A stretch of 64,000 nt of DNA from Geosporobacter ferrireducens (GCF_001750685.1 NZ_CP017269.1:3265416-3329415); one strand, 5' to 3'; positions 15,319 through 24,027 are shown, numbered from the stretch's first letter. Made by a program: numbers and translations. Notes: generated by a model from the sequence alone, not told the origin.

Positions 15319-17376
15319 ATGGCTTATCGTTTTGCATTAGCAGGAAACCCGAATAGCGGGAAAACAACGCTTTTTAACAATTTAACCGGAAGTAATGCAC
15401 ACGTAGGAAACTGGCCCGGTGTTACAGTAGAGAGAAAAGAAGGAAAGTGTAAAAAATCTAAGGAAGAGATTCATATTATTGACTTGCCCGGAATTTATTC
15501 ACTTTCACCCTATACGCCGGAAGAAGTGATTGCCCGGGATTATCTTTCACAAGAGGCACCGGACTTAATCATCAATATCGTAGATGCAACAAATATTGAA
15601 AGAAATCTTTACTTGACAACACAATTGATTGAGCTGGAAATACCAATGGTGATTGCTTTAAACATGATGGATGAAGTAAACAAACATGGAGATGTTATTG
15701 ATGCAGCAGGATTGGAAAAAGAATTAGGGGTACCGGTAGTGCCCATCACTGCGGTAAAAGGACATGGAATTAAAGAACTTGTGGAGAAAGCAATAGAATC
15801 TGCAAAAAATCCTAAGCCTCTGGGCAAGACTGCTCTAGAGAAGACACAACTGGGAGCTGCGATTGAAAGTGTTCGTGAAATCCTAAAAAAAGCCGGATAC
15901 GGCAACACCCTTTATTACGCAGTAAAATTGCTGGAAAAGGACAGTATTATTGAGGAAAAATTGAAAATAGACCCGGCATTGTTTAAATCCATTGATGAAA
16001 TGGCTGCAGCAAGTGAAGGCAAAGGTGAAGAAGAAATAGAAACCATGATTGCTGATTTAAGGTATAAATATATCAGTGAAATTACTTCAAAATATATTAA
16101 AAAGGGAAGAGTGCAAGGCGAACTTTCTTTTTCCGATAAAATTGACAATATCGTCACGAGCCGAATACTAGGATTACCTATTTTCTTTTTAGTTATGTAT
16201 GCTATTTTCCAAATTGCCTTAGGACCTATCGGTACAGCGATTGCAGATCCCTTTGCAGAATTTACCGGAGAGGTGATACCGGAAGCAGTGGCAGGCTTTC
16301 TGGAAAGCATTGGGGTATCAGATATCCTAATGAGTCTTGTAGTTGATGGAATATTTGCAGGCTTGGGAGCACTGCTGGGCTTTCTGCCTTTAATACTATT
16401 ATTGTTTTTATGTCTTTCAGTATTGGAAGACAGCGGTTATATGGCAAGAGTGGCCTTTGTAATGGATAGGGTATTCAGACCCTTTGGGCTTTCAGGAAAG
16501 GCTTTTGTGCCCCTGCTGATGGGTTATGGTTGTGCAATTCCTGCGATTATGGGTACAAGAACCTTAGAAGATGAAAAAAGCAGAAGACTGACGATCACAT
16601 TGATGCCCTTTATGTCTTGTGGAGCAAGAATACCGGTATATGCTGTATTTGCAGGAGCTTTCTTTGCATCAAACCAAGGAACGATCGTATTTAGTATCTA
16701 TGCCTTGGGTGTGGTGGTTGCCATGCTGTCCTGCATCCTTTTAAACCGAACTGTATTTAAGGGAGAGGCGCCTCCTTTCGTGATGGAGCTTCCGCCTTAC
16801 CGGATTCCCAGCATAAAATCTGTTCTTATACATACATGGGATAAGGCAAAGGGTTATGTTGTAAAAGTTGGTACAGTTTTACTTTCCATGATGGTGGTTA
16901 TTTGGTTCTGTCAAACCTTCGACTTCTCTTTCCGGATGGTTGAGGATTCTGCAGAAAGTATTTTTGGTGTAATTGGCGGATGGCTTGCACCTCTGTTTAC
17001 ACTAAACGGTTTTGGCGTGATTAAAGGAACGTCAGAGATTCATTGGCAAATCGGAGCGGCCTTGCTTACTGGTTTAGTGGCGAAAGAAGCTGTTGTAGGT
17101 ACATTGGGTATTCTGTATATCGGCCAAGAGTTGGAAGAATTGACAAGTGCTTTAGGAACCGCCCTAGAGGCGCATTTTACTCCACTGGCCGCCTATTCAC
17201 TAATGGTATTTGTTCTGCTGTATGCCCCTTGCTTTGCAGCAATTGCAACAGCCAAAAAGGAATTGGATTCATGGAAATGGACTTTGTTTACTGTTGCCTA
17301 TCAATGCGGGATCGCTTGGTTTGTATCCATGCTGGTATATCAAATAGGAAGTTTATTAGGTATTGGATTGGCATAG
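15319..17376 (+). CDS. feoB: Ferrous iron transporter FeoB
   Basis: 685 residues, full length. N-terminal G domain: G1 GNPNSGKTT (residues 9-17), GNWPGVTVE, G3 DLPGIYSL, G4 NMMD. A helical linker follows (around 170-270), then the membrane core with the two Gate motifs (LGALLGFLPLILLLFLCLSV, LLMGYGCAIPAIMGTRT, LMPFMSCGARIPVYAVF) and a C-terminal FeoB segment (KEAVVGTLGILY). GTP-dependent ferrous iron uptake under anaerobic conditions. It is co-transcribed with feoA x2 and the small Cys-rich protein downstream. Confidence 0.98.
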   Translation: MAYRFALAGNPNSGKTTLFNNLTGSNAHVGNWPGVTVERKEGKCKKSKEEIHIIDLPGIYSLSPYTPEEVIARDYLSQEAPDLIINIVDATNIERNLYLTTQLIELEIPMVIALNMMDEVNKHGDVIDAAGLEKELGVPVVPITAVKGHGIKELVEKAIESAKNPKPLGKTALEKTQLGAAIESVREILKKAGYGNTLYYAVKLLEKDSIIEEKLKIDPALFKSIDEMAAASEGKGEEEIETMIADLRYKYISEITSKYIKKGRVQGELSFSDKIDNIVTSRILGLPIFFLVMYAIFQIALGPIGTAIADPFAEFTGEVIPEAVAGFLESIGVSDILMSLVVDGIFAGLGALLGFLPLILLLFLCLSVLEDSGYMARVAFVMDRVFRPFGLSGKAFVPLLMGYGCAIPAIMGTRTLEDEKSRRLTITLMPFMSCGARIPVYAVFAGAFFASNQGTIVFSIYALGVVVAMLSCILLNRTVFKGEAPPFVMELPPYRIPSIKSVLIHTWDKAKGYVVKVGTVLLSMMVVIWFCQTFDFSFRMVEDSAESIFGVIGGWLAPLFTLNGFGVIKGTSEIHWQIGAALLTGLVAKEAVVGTLGILYIGQELEELTSALGTALEAHFTPLAAYSLMVFVLLYAPCFAAIATAKKELDSWKWTLFTVAYQCGIAWFVSMLVYQIGSLLGIGLA

Positions 17377-17436
17377 GTTGATGAATGAAAAAAATCTCTA
17401 TACGTTCTCAACCCATGAAGAAAGGAAGGGAAAAAA

Positions 17437-17592
17437 ATGGCTGATTTTATTGTTGGCGGATTGATCGCTGCTATTGTAGCTTTTAGTATCTATCGCTATA
17501 TTAAGAGACAGAAATCAGGAGGAGGCTGCGACAGCTGCGGCGATTCCTGTAGTGTATCTGATCAATGTGAAAGCCATCAATCACATAAATGA
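17437..17592 (+). CDS. FeoB-associated Cys-rich membrane protein
   Basis: 51 residues. The ATG at 17437 lies 6 nt after GGAAGGG. One N-terminal membrane helix (FIVGGLIAAIVAFSIYRYI) is followed by a basic stretch and a Cys-rich tail (GGGCDSCGDSCSVSDQC) with four cysteines. This is the typical tiny gene following feoB in Firmicutes (FeoB-associated family, PF12669). It is thought to aid iron uptake at the membrane, possibly by binding metal, but the mechanism is unproven. Confidence 0.9.
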   Translation: MADFIVGGLIAAIVAFSIYRYIKRQKSGGGCDSCGDSCSVSDQCESHQSHK

Positions 17593-17603
17593 CACTTCTG
17601 ATG

Positions 17604-17702
17604 AAAAGGCAGACTGCCCCGGAAATAACCTTTGGGGCGGCCTTTTGCCTGCATGTCTATGGAAATAAACATTTAAAAGGACCTATATAGGTCCTTTTAA
17701 AT
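17604..17702 (+). terminator. Two terminator-like hairpins closing the feo operon
   Basis: The first (17604-17647) pairs AAAAGG with CCTTTT around an inner GCCCC/GGGGC stem. The second (17671-17702) is a perfect 32-nt palindrome around ACCTATATAGGT, ending in CCTTTTAAAT. Confidence 0.6.
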
Positions 17703-17736
17703 ATAAAGAAAACTTTGGGGTATCAATGGTTTAGGG

Positions 17737-17913
17737 CTACGCAGATCGGATTTGATTTTTGCCGGAGGATTTTGCTTCATAGAGAAGTCTGTCTACCGAA
17801 TCTAAAAACGCATGCTGTTGACAAGAGGGACTGCAATAGGAGCTGTTTCTAACACCGCCGCTTATAGTCCACCCTAAATTACAATACTCATTATTTGAAC
17901 ACCTATGTAAAAT
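17737..17913 (-). pseudogene. Remnant of a GGDEF-domain C-terminus
   Basis: Minus strand, 58 sense codons between two stops, no usable start codon or ribosome binding site. The translation holds WTISGGV followed by DSVDRLLYEAKSSGKNQI, which matches the last strand and helix of diguanylate cyclase domains (the usual TISIG ... ADxALYxAKxxGRN pattern). The rest of the domain is not found upstream. It is best read as a decayed fragment, though its odd CSNNEYC and YCSPSC insertions are unusual. The remainder of this gap (17914-18081) holds only a Fur box. Confidence 0.45.
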
Positions 17914-17983
17914 TCATAAATCACTCGTGTACGAAAATGGTGGATATGTGACATAAGATAAAATATTCCCCCCTTTTTGAAAA

Positions 17984-18001
17984 TGATAATTAATATCATT
18001 A
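17984..18001. promoter_or_regulatory. Fur box upstream of the Fur-like regulator
   Basis: TGATAATTAATATCATTA carries the 7-1-7 inverted repeat TGATAAT-T-AATATCA with one asymmetric base, 81 nt ahead of the Fur-like gene. It suggests autoregulation or control by another Fur protein. Confidence 0.65.
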
Positions 18002-18081
18002 CATCTTTGCCTTCGAAAGGTGTCAATAAATATTGGACCCGGTAAACAACCAAATCCTAGTGGATAAAGGAGCAAATTACA

Positions 18082-18471
18082 ATGAAGTTAAGTGCTAAAA
18101 CTTCGAGGATATCGAGATATGAAGAGATCATATATCAACTTTTTAAGGAAAAGGCAGGTGAAGAACTTAGTGTGTATGATGTTCTATCTGCTATCAATAT
18201 AGACAAACAGATTATTGCATTAAGAACCGTCTATAGAATGATTGAGCAACTGCAATTAAAAAGAAAGATTTACTGTAGTAGTTTAAAAGATGGAACGCGA
18301 TATTTTATGTTAACCAACTATTATTATATTGAAATGACCTGTCGCATATGCGGTTGGAAACGTAAAACAATTTCAGAAGTTCATTGCACATACACAGGTA
18401 AACCTTTGATGAATTTTTATGTCGTAGGAGGACAGATTGATTGTTCTGGTCTCTGTCAAAAATGCAGTTAA
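18082..18471 (+). CDS. Atypical Fur-family transcriptional regulator
   Basis: 129 residues; the ATG follows AAAGGAG. N-terminal winged helix: SRYEEIIYQLFKEKAGEELS, then IIALRTVYRMIEQLQL, matching the Fur recognition helix (TVYR). The dimerisation part has the structural zinc site CRIC and a closing CQKC. The regulatory-metal His cluster usual at the DNA-binding/dimer junction (H-H-H before the first CxxC) is replaced by NYYYIEMTC, so metal sensing is probably lost or changed. A Fur box precedes the gene and the feo operon lies just upstream on the same strand, so a link to iron control is likely. Confidence 0.8.
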   Translation: MKLSAKTSRISRYEEIIYQLFKEKAGEELSVYDVLSAINIDKQIIALRTVYRMIEQLQLKRKIYCSSLKDGTRYFMLTNYYYIEMTCRICGWKRKTISEVHCTYTGKPLMNFYVVGGQIDCSGLCQKCS

Positions 18472-18530
18472 TTGTTAGGGTACACGCTAGAATAGGATAA
18501 AATCATTTTTTATAAAGGGGACGGAATTGA

Positions 18531-19157
18531 ATGAAATGCATTGCAAAAGAAATCTATCATGATGTAATTGAATGCCTTGTTGGAGCACTGGAAGCAAAAG
18601 ATTTATATGTGAGCGGCCATTCTAATAGAGTTGCAGATATGTCCTATGACCTGGCTAGAAAGATTGGGATACAGGGGAAAGAGCTGGAAGATATTCATAT
18701 AGCAGCGCATCTGCATGACATTGGAAAGATAGGTGTTCCAGATCATATCTTAAATAAAACTGAAAAATTAACGATGGACGAATGGTTATGCATTAAGAAG
18801 CATCCAGAAATGGGATATAATATCCTAAATCGCTCAGACAGTCTAAAGGACATAGCCAATATTGTTTTATACCACCACGAACGCTGGGACGGGAAAGGAT
18901 ATTGCAAAGGACTTACCGGAGAACATATACCTTTGGGATCGAGGGTTATTGCAATCTGTGATGCCATAGATGCGATGACTTCCAGCAGATCCTACAGAAG
19001 TGCTTTTTCATGGGAAAAATGCAAGCAGGAAGTTGAAATAAATAAAGGATTGCAATTTGATCCATACTTAGTAGAAGAAATAGGGAATCTATGGGATTCC
19101 TGGGAACGGTTATCAAAACGCACGAATAAGAATTTAATGGATCATTTGAATATATGA
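18531..19157 (+). CDS. Stand-alone HD-GYP-type phosphohydrolase
   Basis: 208 residues. Metal-binding motifs of the HD superfamily: SGHSNRVADMS (His), HLHDIGKIGVPD (HD), HHERWDGKGY, and CDAIDAMTSSRSYR. The GYP triad reads GYC (WDGKGYCKG). There is no receiver or sensor domain. HD-GYP proteins break down cyclic di-GMP, but some stand-alone HD proteins act on other nucleotides. The loss of Pro in the triad makes the substrate uncertain. Confidence 0.82.
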   Translation: MKCIAKEIYHDVIECLVGALEAKDLYVSGHSNRVADMSYDLARKIGIQGKELEDIHIAAHLHDIGKIGVPDHILNKTEKLTMDEWLCIKKHPEMGYNILNRSDSLKDIANIVLYHHERWDGKGYCKGLTGEHIPLGSRVIAICDAIDAMTSSRSYRSAFSWEKCKQEVEINKGLQFDPYLVEEIGNLWDSWERLSKRTNKNLMDHLNI

Positions 19158-19221
19158 TCTTAATTGCCCTATGTCAGATGGTAATAGTCCTGATAGGCTA
19201 GATGTATTGTTGACACAGCGT

Positions 19222-19246
19222 AAAAACTCCCGACGGGAGTTTTTTA
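19222..19246. terminator. Bidirectional terminator
   Basis: AAAAACTCCC-GA-CGGGAGTTTTTT stem between the convergent HD-GYP and DUF1638 genes. Confidence 0.8.
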
Positions 19247-19334
19247 TTAATGGTCCTATAAGCAGAAGCGTTAATAGAAGGGTATGAATATTTAAAACGG
19301 GTATATTGCTGATACCACTTTCTATTGAACCTAT

Positions 19335-19991
19335 TCAAAATGTAATAAATCTTAAATTTAATGGGACGGAAGAACCTTTCTCAATTTTTACAAACCGCTC
19401 ATCGATGACTCCTCTTAACAAGTCTTCCAGAAGCTTTAGAGATCCCGTTGTTTTTACGAATGCAAGCCCAAACTTTTCAGCTTTAAAAGCACATCGTTTT
19501 TCTGTGATTTCTTTATCCTCATCAACAGTTTCTATGTAACACAAATATTTATAATTAGTATACATAGCCCTAACAATTCTTAAAGCTCTGGCTTCTCCGT
19601 ACTTTTCTTTCATTCGATCATATTCAAACCCTAAATCCTCTTTTCCTAATAACCAACCTTTTGAGGAAAAATATGTATCTCTTCTCATGTTGGGGAAGTC
19701 TTTGTTGTAATACAATAGTGTATGAATACAGTCATCGGTTTTAGGAAATACGATAGCAGCGGTTGTAGCCTTTAGTCCCAGTATACTGTTTCCGCAATTT
19801 CCATACGTTAAATAGATTGTTTCGATATTTTCAAGAGAATCAATGGCAGCCTGTAATTGATCATGCAAATCAGAAGGTGTATTATGGAGTTGCTCCTCTA
19901 GATATATGCATTTGTAATCATAGTTAAAGCGTTTCAACAGTGCATCAATTTCAGGTTTGAATACTTTACAAGAAATAATCGCTTTTGACAT
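19335..19991 (-). CDS. DUF1638 domain protein
   Basis: 218 residues from the ATG at 19991 (GAGGAGG 5 nt upstream; the start 15 nt earlier lacks spacing). It begins KAIISCKVFKPEIDALLKR and includes IYLTYGNCGNSILGLKATTA, then DDCIHTLLYYNKDF, matching DUF1638. Several conserved cysteines (SCKVF, GNCGN, DDCIH) could bind metal or a cofactor. As I recall, DUF1638 genes often lie beside corrinoid methyltransferase genes in anaerobes, which fits the island here, but no activity is established. It is co-transcribed with the TetR gene 23 nt upstream. Confidence 0.8.
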   Translation of the reverse strand: MSKAIISCKVFKPEIDALLKRFNYDYKCIYLEEQLHNTPSDLHDQLQAAIDSLENIETIYLTYGNCGNSILGLKATTAAIVFPKTDDCIHTLLYYNKDFPNMRRDTYFSSKGWLLGKEDLGFEYDRMKEKYGEARALRIVRAMYTNYKYLCYIETVDEDKEITEKRCAFKAEKFGLAFVKTTGSLKLLEDLLRGVIDERFVKIEKGSSVPLNLRFITF

Positions 19992-20014
19992 TTTAATCCT
20001 CCTCACCTGCAGGA

Positions 20015-20656
20015 CTATGGTTTAATTAAATGAATATGCTGTATAGGGATCGTTTCAAGGAGCCTTTCTGCATTTTCTATTTCCTTCATGAGGGATTCTT
20101 TATCTAGACCGAGATTTGTCCAACGGGTAATGTCTGTAAGATCTCTTATTTTTTTATCTGTAAGATCAAGATTCCCGTTGTGCTTGGCTTCATACAGTCC
20201 CCGCCAAACATAATCACTCATTAAAACGGCAGTTTTTACATCCGTATAGTTTACATTGAGTTTTAATTCTTTTGTGATGGAGTAGGTTTCGATTAGAAAA
20301 GGACGATGAATCTGTTCCTCCTCCCAAGTGGCAATATAGCATTCCAGGTCAATCGGGTCTTGGCTGATCTCCCTAAAAATAAAACGGATGAGTAAAAGAT
20401 TGTAAAGCAAGTAATTGTCTCTATAAGGAAAATACTTTGAAATTGCACGGATGCAGCGACGCATGTGGTCGTTTATTAGAAACTGACCGATACCATATTT
20501 ACCGTTTTTAAAATAATAATATATCAAAGAGTGATTGATATTTACCTCTTTGCATATTTGACGGACAGATGTTTTTTTAAAGCCCTGCTCGTAAAAAAGA
20601 TCCCTTGCAACTGCAATGAGCCTGTCTCTAGTTTCTTTACTTTTTTTATATGCCAT
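20015..20656 (-). CDS. TetR/AcrR-family regulator of the methyltransferase island
   Basis: 213 residues; the ATG at 20656 follows TTGGAGG. N-terminal TetR helix-turn-helix: TRDRLIAVARDLFYEQGFKKTSVRQIC, then VNINHSLIYYYFKNGKYGIGQ. The C-terminal ligand domain (residues 60-213) is rich in Tyr and Ile with no recognised family. It faces the MmgE/PrpD gene, with three copies of a 13-bp palindrome in the shared 160-bp gap and three more before the mttB operon. TetR proteins bind such palindromes and let go on ligand binding, so it is the most likely owner of these sites. Confidence 0.88.
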   Translation of the reverse strand: MAYKKSKETRDRLIAVARDLFYEQGFKKTSVRQICKEVNINHSLIYYYFKNGKYGIGQFLINDHMRRCIRAISKYFPYRDNYLLYNLLLIRFIFREISQDPIDLECYIATWEEEQIHRPFLIETYSITKELKLNVNYTDVKTAVLMSDYVWRGLYEAKHNGNLDLTDKKIRDLTDITRWTNLGLDKESLMKEIENAERLLETIPIQHIHLIKP

Positions 20657-20714
20657 AACGATACCTCCAAATTGATGATTCTATTATAGCATATCTAATC
20701 TAAAATAATATATA

Positions 20715-20789
20715 TTATACAGTATAAAATTAATTGACAACAAAAAAATTGTACAGTATAATTTAAAAAATTATATTTATACAGTATAA
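20715..20789. promoter_or_regulatory. Three palindromic operators around a consensus promoter (mmgE side)
   Basis: TTATACAGTATAA at 20715-20727 and 20777-20789, and TTGTACAGTATAA at 20749-20761. The promoter TTGACA (20734-20739), 17 nt, TATAAT (20757-20762) has its -10 inside the middle operator, so a bound repressor would block it. The first site also lies 59 nt from the tetR start, allowing autoregulation. Confidence 0.8.
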
Positions 20790-20816
20790 AATTAATGAAA
20801 AGGAGTGAAACAAAAA

Positions 20817-22163
20817 ATGTACAGGACGGTCGAGGCGTATATACTGAACGAAGCATGGGAGAAGCTTTCTAAAAAGGTACAGGAACAGGCAATTAAATGT
20901 ATGATCGATCTTATTGGAGCTGTATCTGTAGGCTATAAGACATCTTCATCTCTAAGAATGACAAACAGTGCGAAGCGGTTGTTTTCAGGCGATGAAGCCA
21001 CGTTATTAGTGACGGGGGAAAAAAGCAGCATAACGGGGGCAGCCCTTGCCAATGGCATGGTCGCCAATGCGCTGGATATTGATGATGGCTACAGTATGCT
21101 AAAGGGACATCCCGGGTGCGGTATTTTTTCAGGACTTCTTGCAGCAGGAGAATATAAAAAAATCAGTTATAAAGAATTCTTAACAGCTTTGATTGTAGCA
21201 TATGAAACCTCCATTCGTCATGGATTGGCACTTCATGATTTCTATAATTATTATCACGGGTCAGGATCATGGGCGGCCTTTGGTATGGCAGCCGGTATGG
21301 CGAGAATATTAGAAATGCCCGAGGAGCAGATCCGGGAAGCTCTAGGAATTGCTGATTTTAATGCCCCATTAACTCCCGTGATGCGGTCGGTAGAAACGCC
21401 TGCAATGGGAAAAGACGGAGTTTATGGAGGAAGTTTGATTGGTGCGGCAGCAGTTATTATGGCGCAAGAAGGAACTACAGCCAGGCGTTATATTCTTCAC
21501 GAAGAAAAATATGCTGAGTATATTCATAGCCTGGGAGAGGATTATAAATTTTTAGATCTCTACTTTAAATTTTTCACATGTTGTCGGTGGGCTCACGGAC
21601 CAATTTGCGGAAGTATTGAACTTATGAAAAAGAATCAAATAGATTACAGAGATATTAGTAACGTTAATGTTTTGACCTTTAAAGCTGCAGAGGCATTATA
21701 TAAAGGAAAACCGACAGATACAGAGGAAGCCCAATATAATGTTGCTTATCCAATTGCAGCAGCGATCGTCTATGGAGAAGTAGGCCCTGCCCAAGTTTTA
21801 GATGATAAAATAGTTGACCCTAAAATTTTAGATATGATGGACAAAATGAAGTTTATTATTGATGATGCGTTTGAAAAAGCATTCCCTGCAAAGCGTTTAT
21901 GTGAAGTAGAAATTATATTGAAGGACGGCTCAGTTTATAAATCCGGTTTATGCCAGCCTATTGGAGAACCGAAAGACAATATTTCAATCGATGATATCAT
22001 TGTGAAATTTAATAAATTAACAGAGTCTGTCTATTCAGAAAGCAGCCAGGAAAAGTTATTAGATATTTTAAAGAATCCGGATACCGATGTGAGAATGGAT
22101 GAAATCATTCAAATGATGATCCATTTTAGAAAACCGGAAGAAAAAGAGATTATAATCCATTAA
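20817..22163 (+). CDS. MmgE/PrpD-family protein (2-methylcitrate dehydratase-like)
   Basis: 448 residues from the ATG at 20817; a GTG at 20805 directly abuts the AAGGAG and is less likely. MmgE/PrpD fold: CMIDLIGAVSVG near the front, GAALANGMVANALDIDDGY (around 70), KGHPGCGIFSGLLA, SGSWAAFGMAAGMARIL, then HEEKYAEY and CRWAHGPICGSIEL. The family includes 2-methylcitrate dehydratase, immune-responsive cis-aconitate decarboxylase and iminodisuccinate epimerase. No methylcitrate cycle genes are present, so it probably acts on an intermediate of the island's own pathway. Confidence 0.88.
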   Translation: MYRTVEAYILNEAWEKLSKKVQEQAIKCMIDLIGAVSVGYKTSSSLRMTNSAKRLFSGDEATLLVTGEKSSITGAALANGMVANALDIDDGYSMLKGHPGCGIFSGLLAAGEYKKISYKEFLTALIVAYETSIRHGLALHDFYNYYHGSGSWAAFGMAAGMARILEMPEEQIREALGIADFNAPLTPVMRSVETPAMGKDGVYGGSLIGAAAVIMAQEGTTARRYILHEEKYAEYIHSLGEDYKFLDLYFKFFTCCRWAHGPICGSIELMKKNQIDYRDISNVNVLTFKAAEALYKGKPTDTEEAQYNVAYPIAAAIVYGEVGPAQVLDDKIVDPKILDMMDKMKFIIDDAFEKAFPAKRLCEVEIILKDGSVYKSGLCQPIGEPKDNISIDDIIVKFNKLTESVYSESSQEKLLDILKNPDTDVRMDEIIQMMIHFRKPEEKEIIIH

Positions 22164-22205
22164 ACTTACATTTTGTCAATTACATAAAAAAGCCAAGCAA
22201 TTTTA

Positions 22206-22242
22206 AAAAGATGATTTCTATAAAAAATAGGAATCATCTTTT
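22206..22242 (+). terminator. Intrinsic terminator of the MmgE/PrpD gene
   Basis: AAAAGATGATT-CTAT / ATAG-AATCATCTTTT stem with a 5-nt loop and trailing T-run. Confidence 0.75.
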
Positions 22243-22289
22243 AATTTAAATCCTATGCATATCGATAAATTTTATATAGTTACATAAAA

Positions 22290-22359
22290 TTATACAGTAT
22301 AAAATAAAAAAATTATACTGTTCAAAATTGATTGACAATTAAAATTTTATACAGTATAA
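22290..22359. promoter_or_regulatory. Three palindromic operators around a consensus promoter (mttB side)
   Basis: TTATACAGTATAA at 22290-22302 and 22347-22359, and TTATACTGTTCAA at 22313-22325. The promoter TTGACA (22332-22337), 17 nt, TATAAT (22355-22360) repeats the mmgE-side design, with the -10 inside an operator. Both clusters have a pair of sites exactly 34 nt apart. Confidence 0.8.
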
Positions 22360-22360
22360 T

Positions 22361-22572
22361 TTATTCAAAACAGGATACTATGTGAAGGCAAACCAGCATA
22401 CAACGGCTTTAACTTCCTAGGTAGGCTTAAACAAAATAAACTTTAAATCCAATATATAGAGAGAAGGGTTCGCGGGTATTGAAAAAGTTTTGATGGGTGT
22501 CTTAGCATAAGGGGGGACCTTCTCTGTGGCCTCGGAGGGCTCCTGTGCTGTTTCTCAGATAAAGGAGGGAAA
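22361..22572 (+). promoter_or_regulatory. Long 5' leader of the mttB operon
   Basis: About 205 nt between the repressible promoter and the first mttB. No credible ORF. An 8-bp pairing (AGAGAAGG near 22463 with CCTTCTCT near 22518) encloses about 50 nt, followed by a GC-rich stretch (GGCCTCGGAGGGCTCC) unlike its surroundings. It shows no cobalamin riboswitch hallmark (no GCCACTG box). A regulatory fold is possible but unproven. Confidence 0.3.
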
Positions 22573-24027
22573 ATGAAGAAAATGAAAAATTATGAAAGGT
22601 TTATTTCAAAAGAATCGATTGAAAAAATTCATGAAAAAACACTTTATATTTTAGAAAATGTAGGCATTCAAATAGAACATGCCGAAGCCTGTGAGTTATT
22701 TAAAAAGCACGGCGCCAATGTAGAGGGCCATACTGTCAAAATCCCTGAAAAAATGGTTGTTGATGCACTGAAACTTGCGAAGCCTAAATTCGATCTTTAT
22801 TCTTCAAAACTCGAAGAAGCCATTCCCGTTGGCGGCGGAAGTGCTCTTGTTGGACCGGCATCCAGCAATATTTATATGAACGAAGATGGAAAAATCCGTA
22901 AAATGACAGACGAGGATGTTATCAATCAATTTAAGCTGTCAGATACGAGTGCCGTTATTTCTTTAAGCAATATGAATTTTCTCGTGGATAGAAGTAATTT
23001 AAGCAGCGATCAGAAAATGTTCGGAAATTTGGCCACGCAATTGAAATATAGTAATAAGTGCACAGCCTTGGCGAGACCGGATATGTTTAATGTGAATGAA
23101 TCAGAAATCTATAAAGAGTATACGAAAGGTCTTAAAATTATTAAGTCTTTTGAGGGTGTTGAAGAATCAAATAAAATTGTACATATTGGCATTATGAGCA
23201 CATTGACACCATTGGCGATTCATGGGGGACAAATTGAAATGGCACTAGCCATTTGCAAAGAAAATCAAGCCCTATGGCTTACTCCCTGTGCCATGCCGTT
23301 GTTGACGGCTCCCGGATCATTGGCAGGAATGATTGCTGTGACCAATGCAGAAGTGTTGGCAGGCTATATACTATGCAAATTAGTAAACCCTGAGGTTCCT
23401 TTTATTTATGGAAACACATCTGGTTCAACAGATATGCGGACACTTCAGTTAACGATTGGAACGCCTGAAACGGCCCTTGTTTGCTACGCAACAGCCGGTT
23501 TGGCAGATCTATACAATTTGCCGTTTAGAGCGGGTGGGGGATTAAGCGATGCCAAAGATTTTGATATTCAGGCAGGAATTGAATCGAATATGATGATCCA
23601 GGCCTCACTGGATTGTGGTGCAGATTTTATTCACCACGGATGTGGAACGATTGGGACTTTTAATATTGTAAGCTTTGAAAAGTTCTTATTAGATGAAGAA
23701 ATTTATATGATGAATAAACGCATTTACAGAGGAATTGACTGCGAGGATCAAAATTTTTCAATGACAGAAATTGAAAAGGTGGGGCCGCGGGGAAGCTTTT
23801 TGAAGGGACGGACGCCAAAAAGCTATCGCCAAGATTTCTATCTTTCCGCTTACTTGAATAAAGATGACCCAAATCAATGGCAAAGCAATGGTTCCAGGTC
23901 AGTAAGAGATGCGGCAAAAGAAGGAGTGAAAAAGAGGTTGGAAAGCTATTGCCCACCTGAAATTTCCGCAGAACAGGAAAAATTACTGAGCCGCTATTTA
24001 CCGGAGAAATACAAGAACAAGATCTAA
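22573..24027 (+). CDS. Trimethylamine methyltransferase (MttB) family protein, first paralogue
   Basis: 484 residues; the ATG follows AAAGGAGGG. COG5598 TIM-barrel methyltransferase: ESIEKIHEKTLYILENVG at the front, GGGSALVGPASSNIYM, LTAPGSLAGMIAVTNAEVLAGY, and RAGGGLSDAKDFDIQAG near the C-terminal active region. The frame has no in-frame TAG, so it belongs to the non-pyrrolysine group, whose known members demethylate glycine betaine (MtgB), proline betaine (MtpB) or carnitine (MtcB). It would move a methyl group from a quaternary amine to the corrinoid protein at 26395. The substrate is not predictable here. Confidence 0.92.
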   Translation: MKKMKNYERFISKESIEKIHEKTLYILENVGIQIEHAEACELFKKHGANVEGHTVKIPEKMVVDALKLAKPKFDLYSSKLEEAIPVGGGSALVGPASSNIYMNEDGKIRKMTDEDVINQFKLSDTSAVISLSNMNFLVDRSNLSSDQKMFGNLATQLKYSNKCTALARPDMFNVNESEIYKEYTKGLKIIKSFEGVEESNKIVHIGIMSTLTPLAIHGGQIEMALAICKENQALWLTPCAMPLLTAPGSLAGMIAVTNAEVLAGYILCKLVNPEVPFIYGNTSGSTDMRTLQLTIGTPETALVCYATAGLADLYNLPFRAGGGLSDAKDFDIQAGIESNMMIQASLDCGADFIHHGCGTIGTFNIVSFEKFLLDEEIYMMNKRIYRGIDCEDQNFSMTEIEKVGPRGSFLKGRTPKSYRQDFYLSAYLNKDDPNQWQSNGSRSVRDAAKEGVKKRLESYCPPEISAEQEKLLSRYLPEKYKNKI

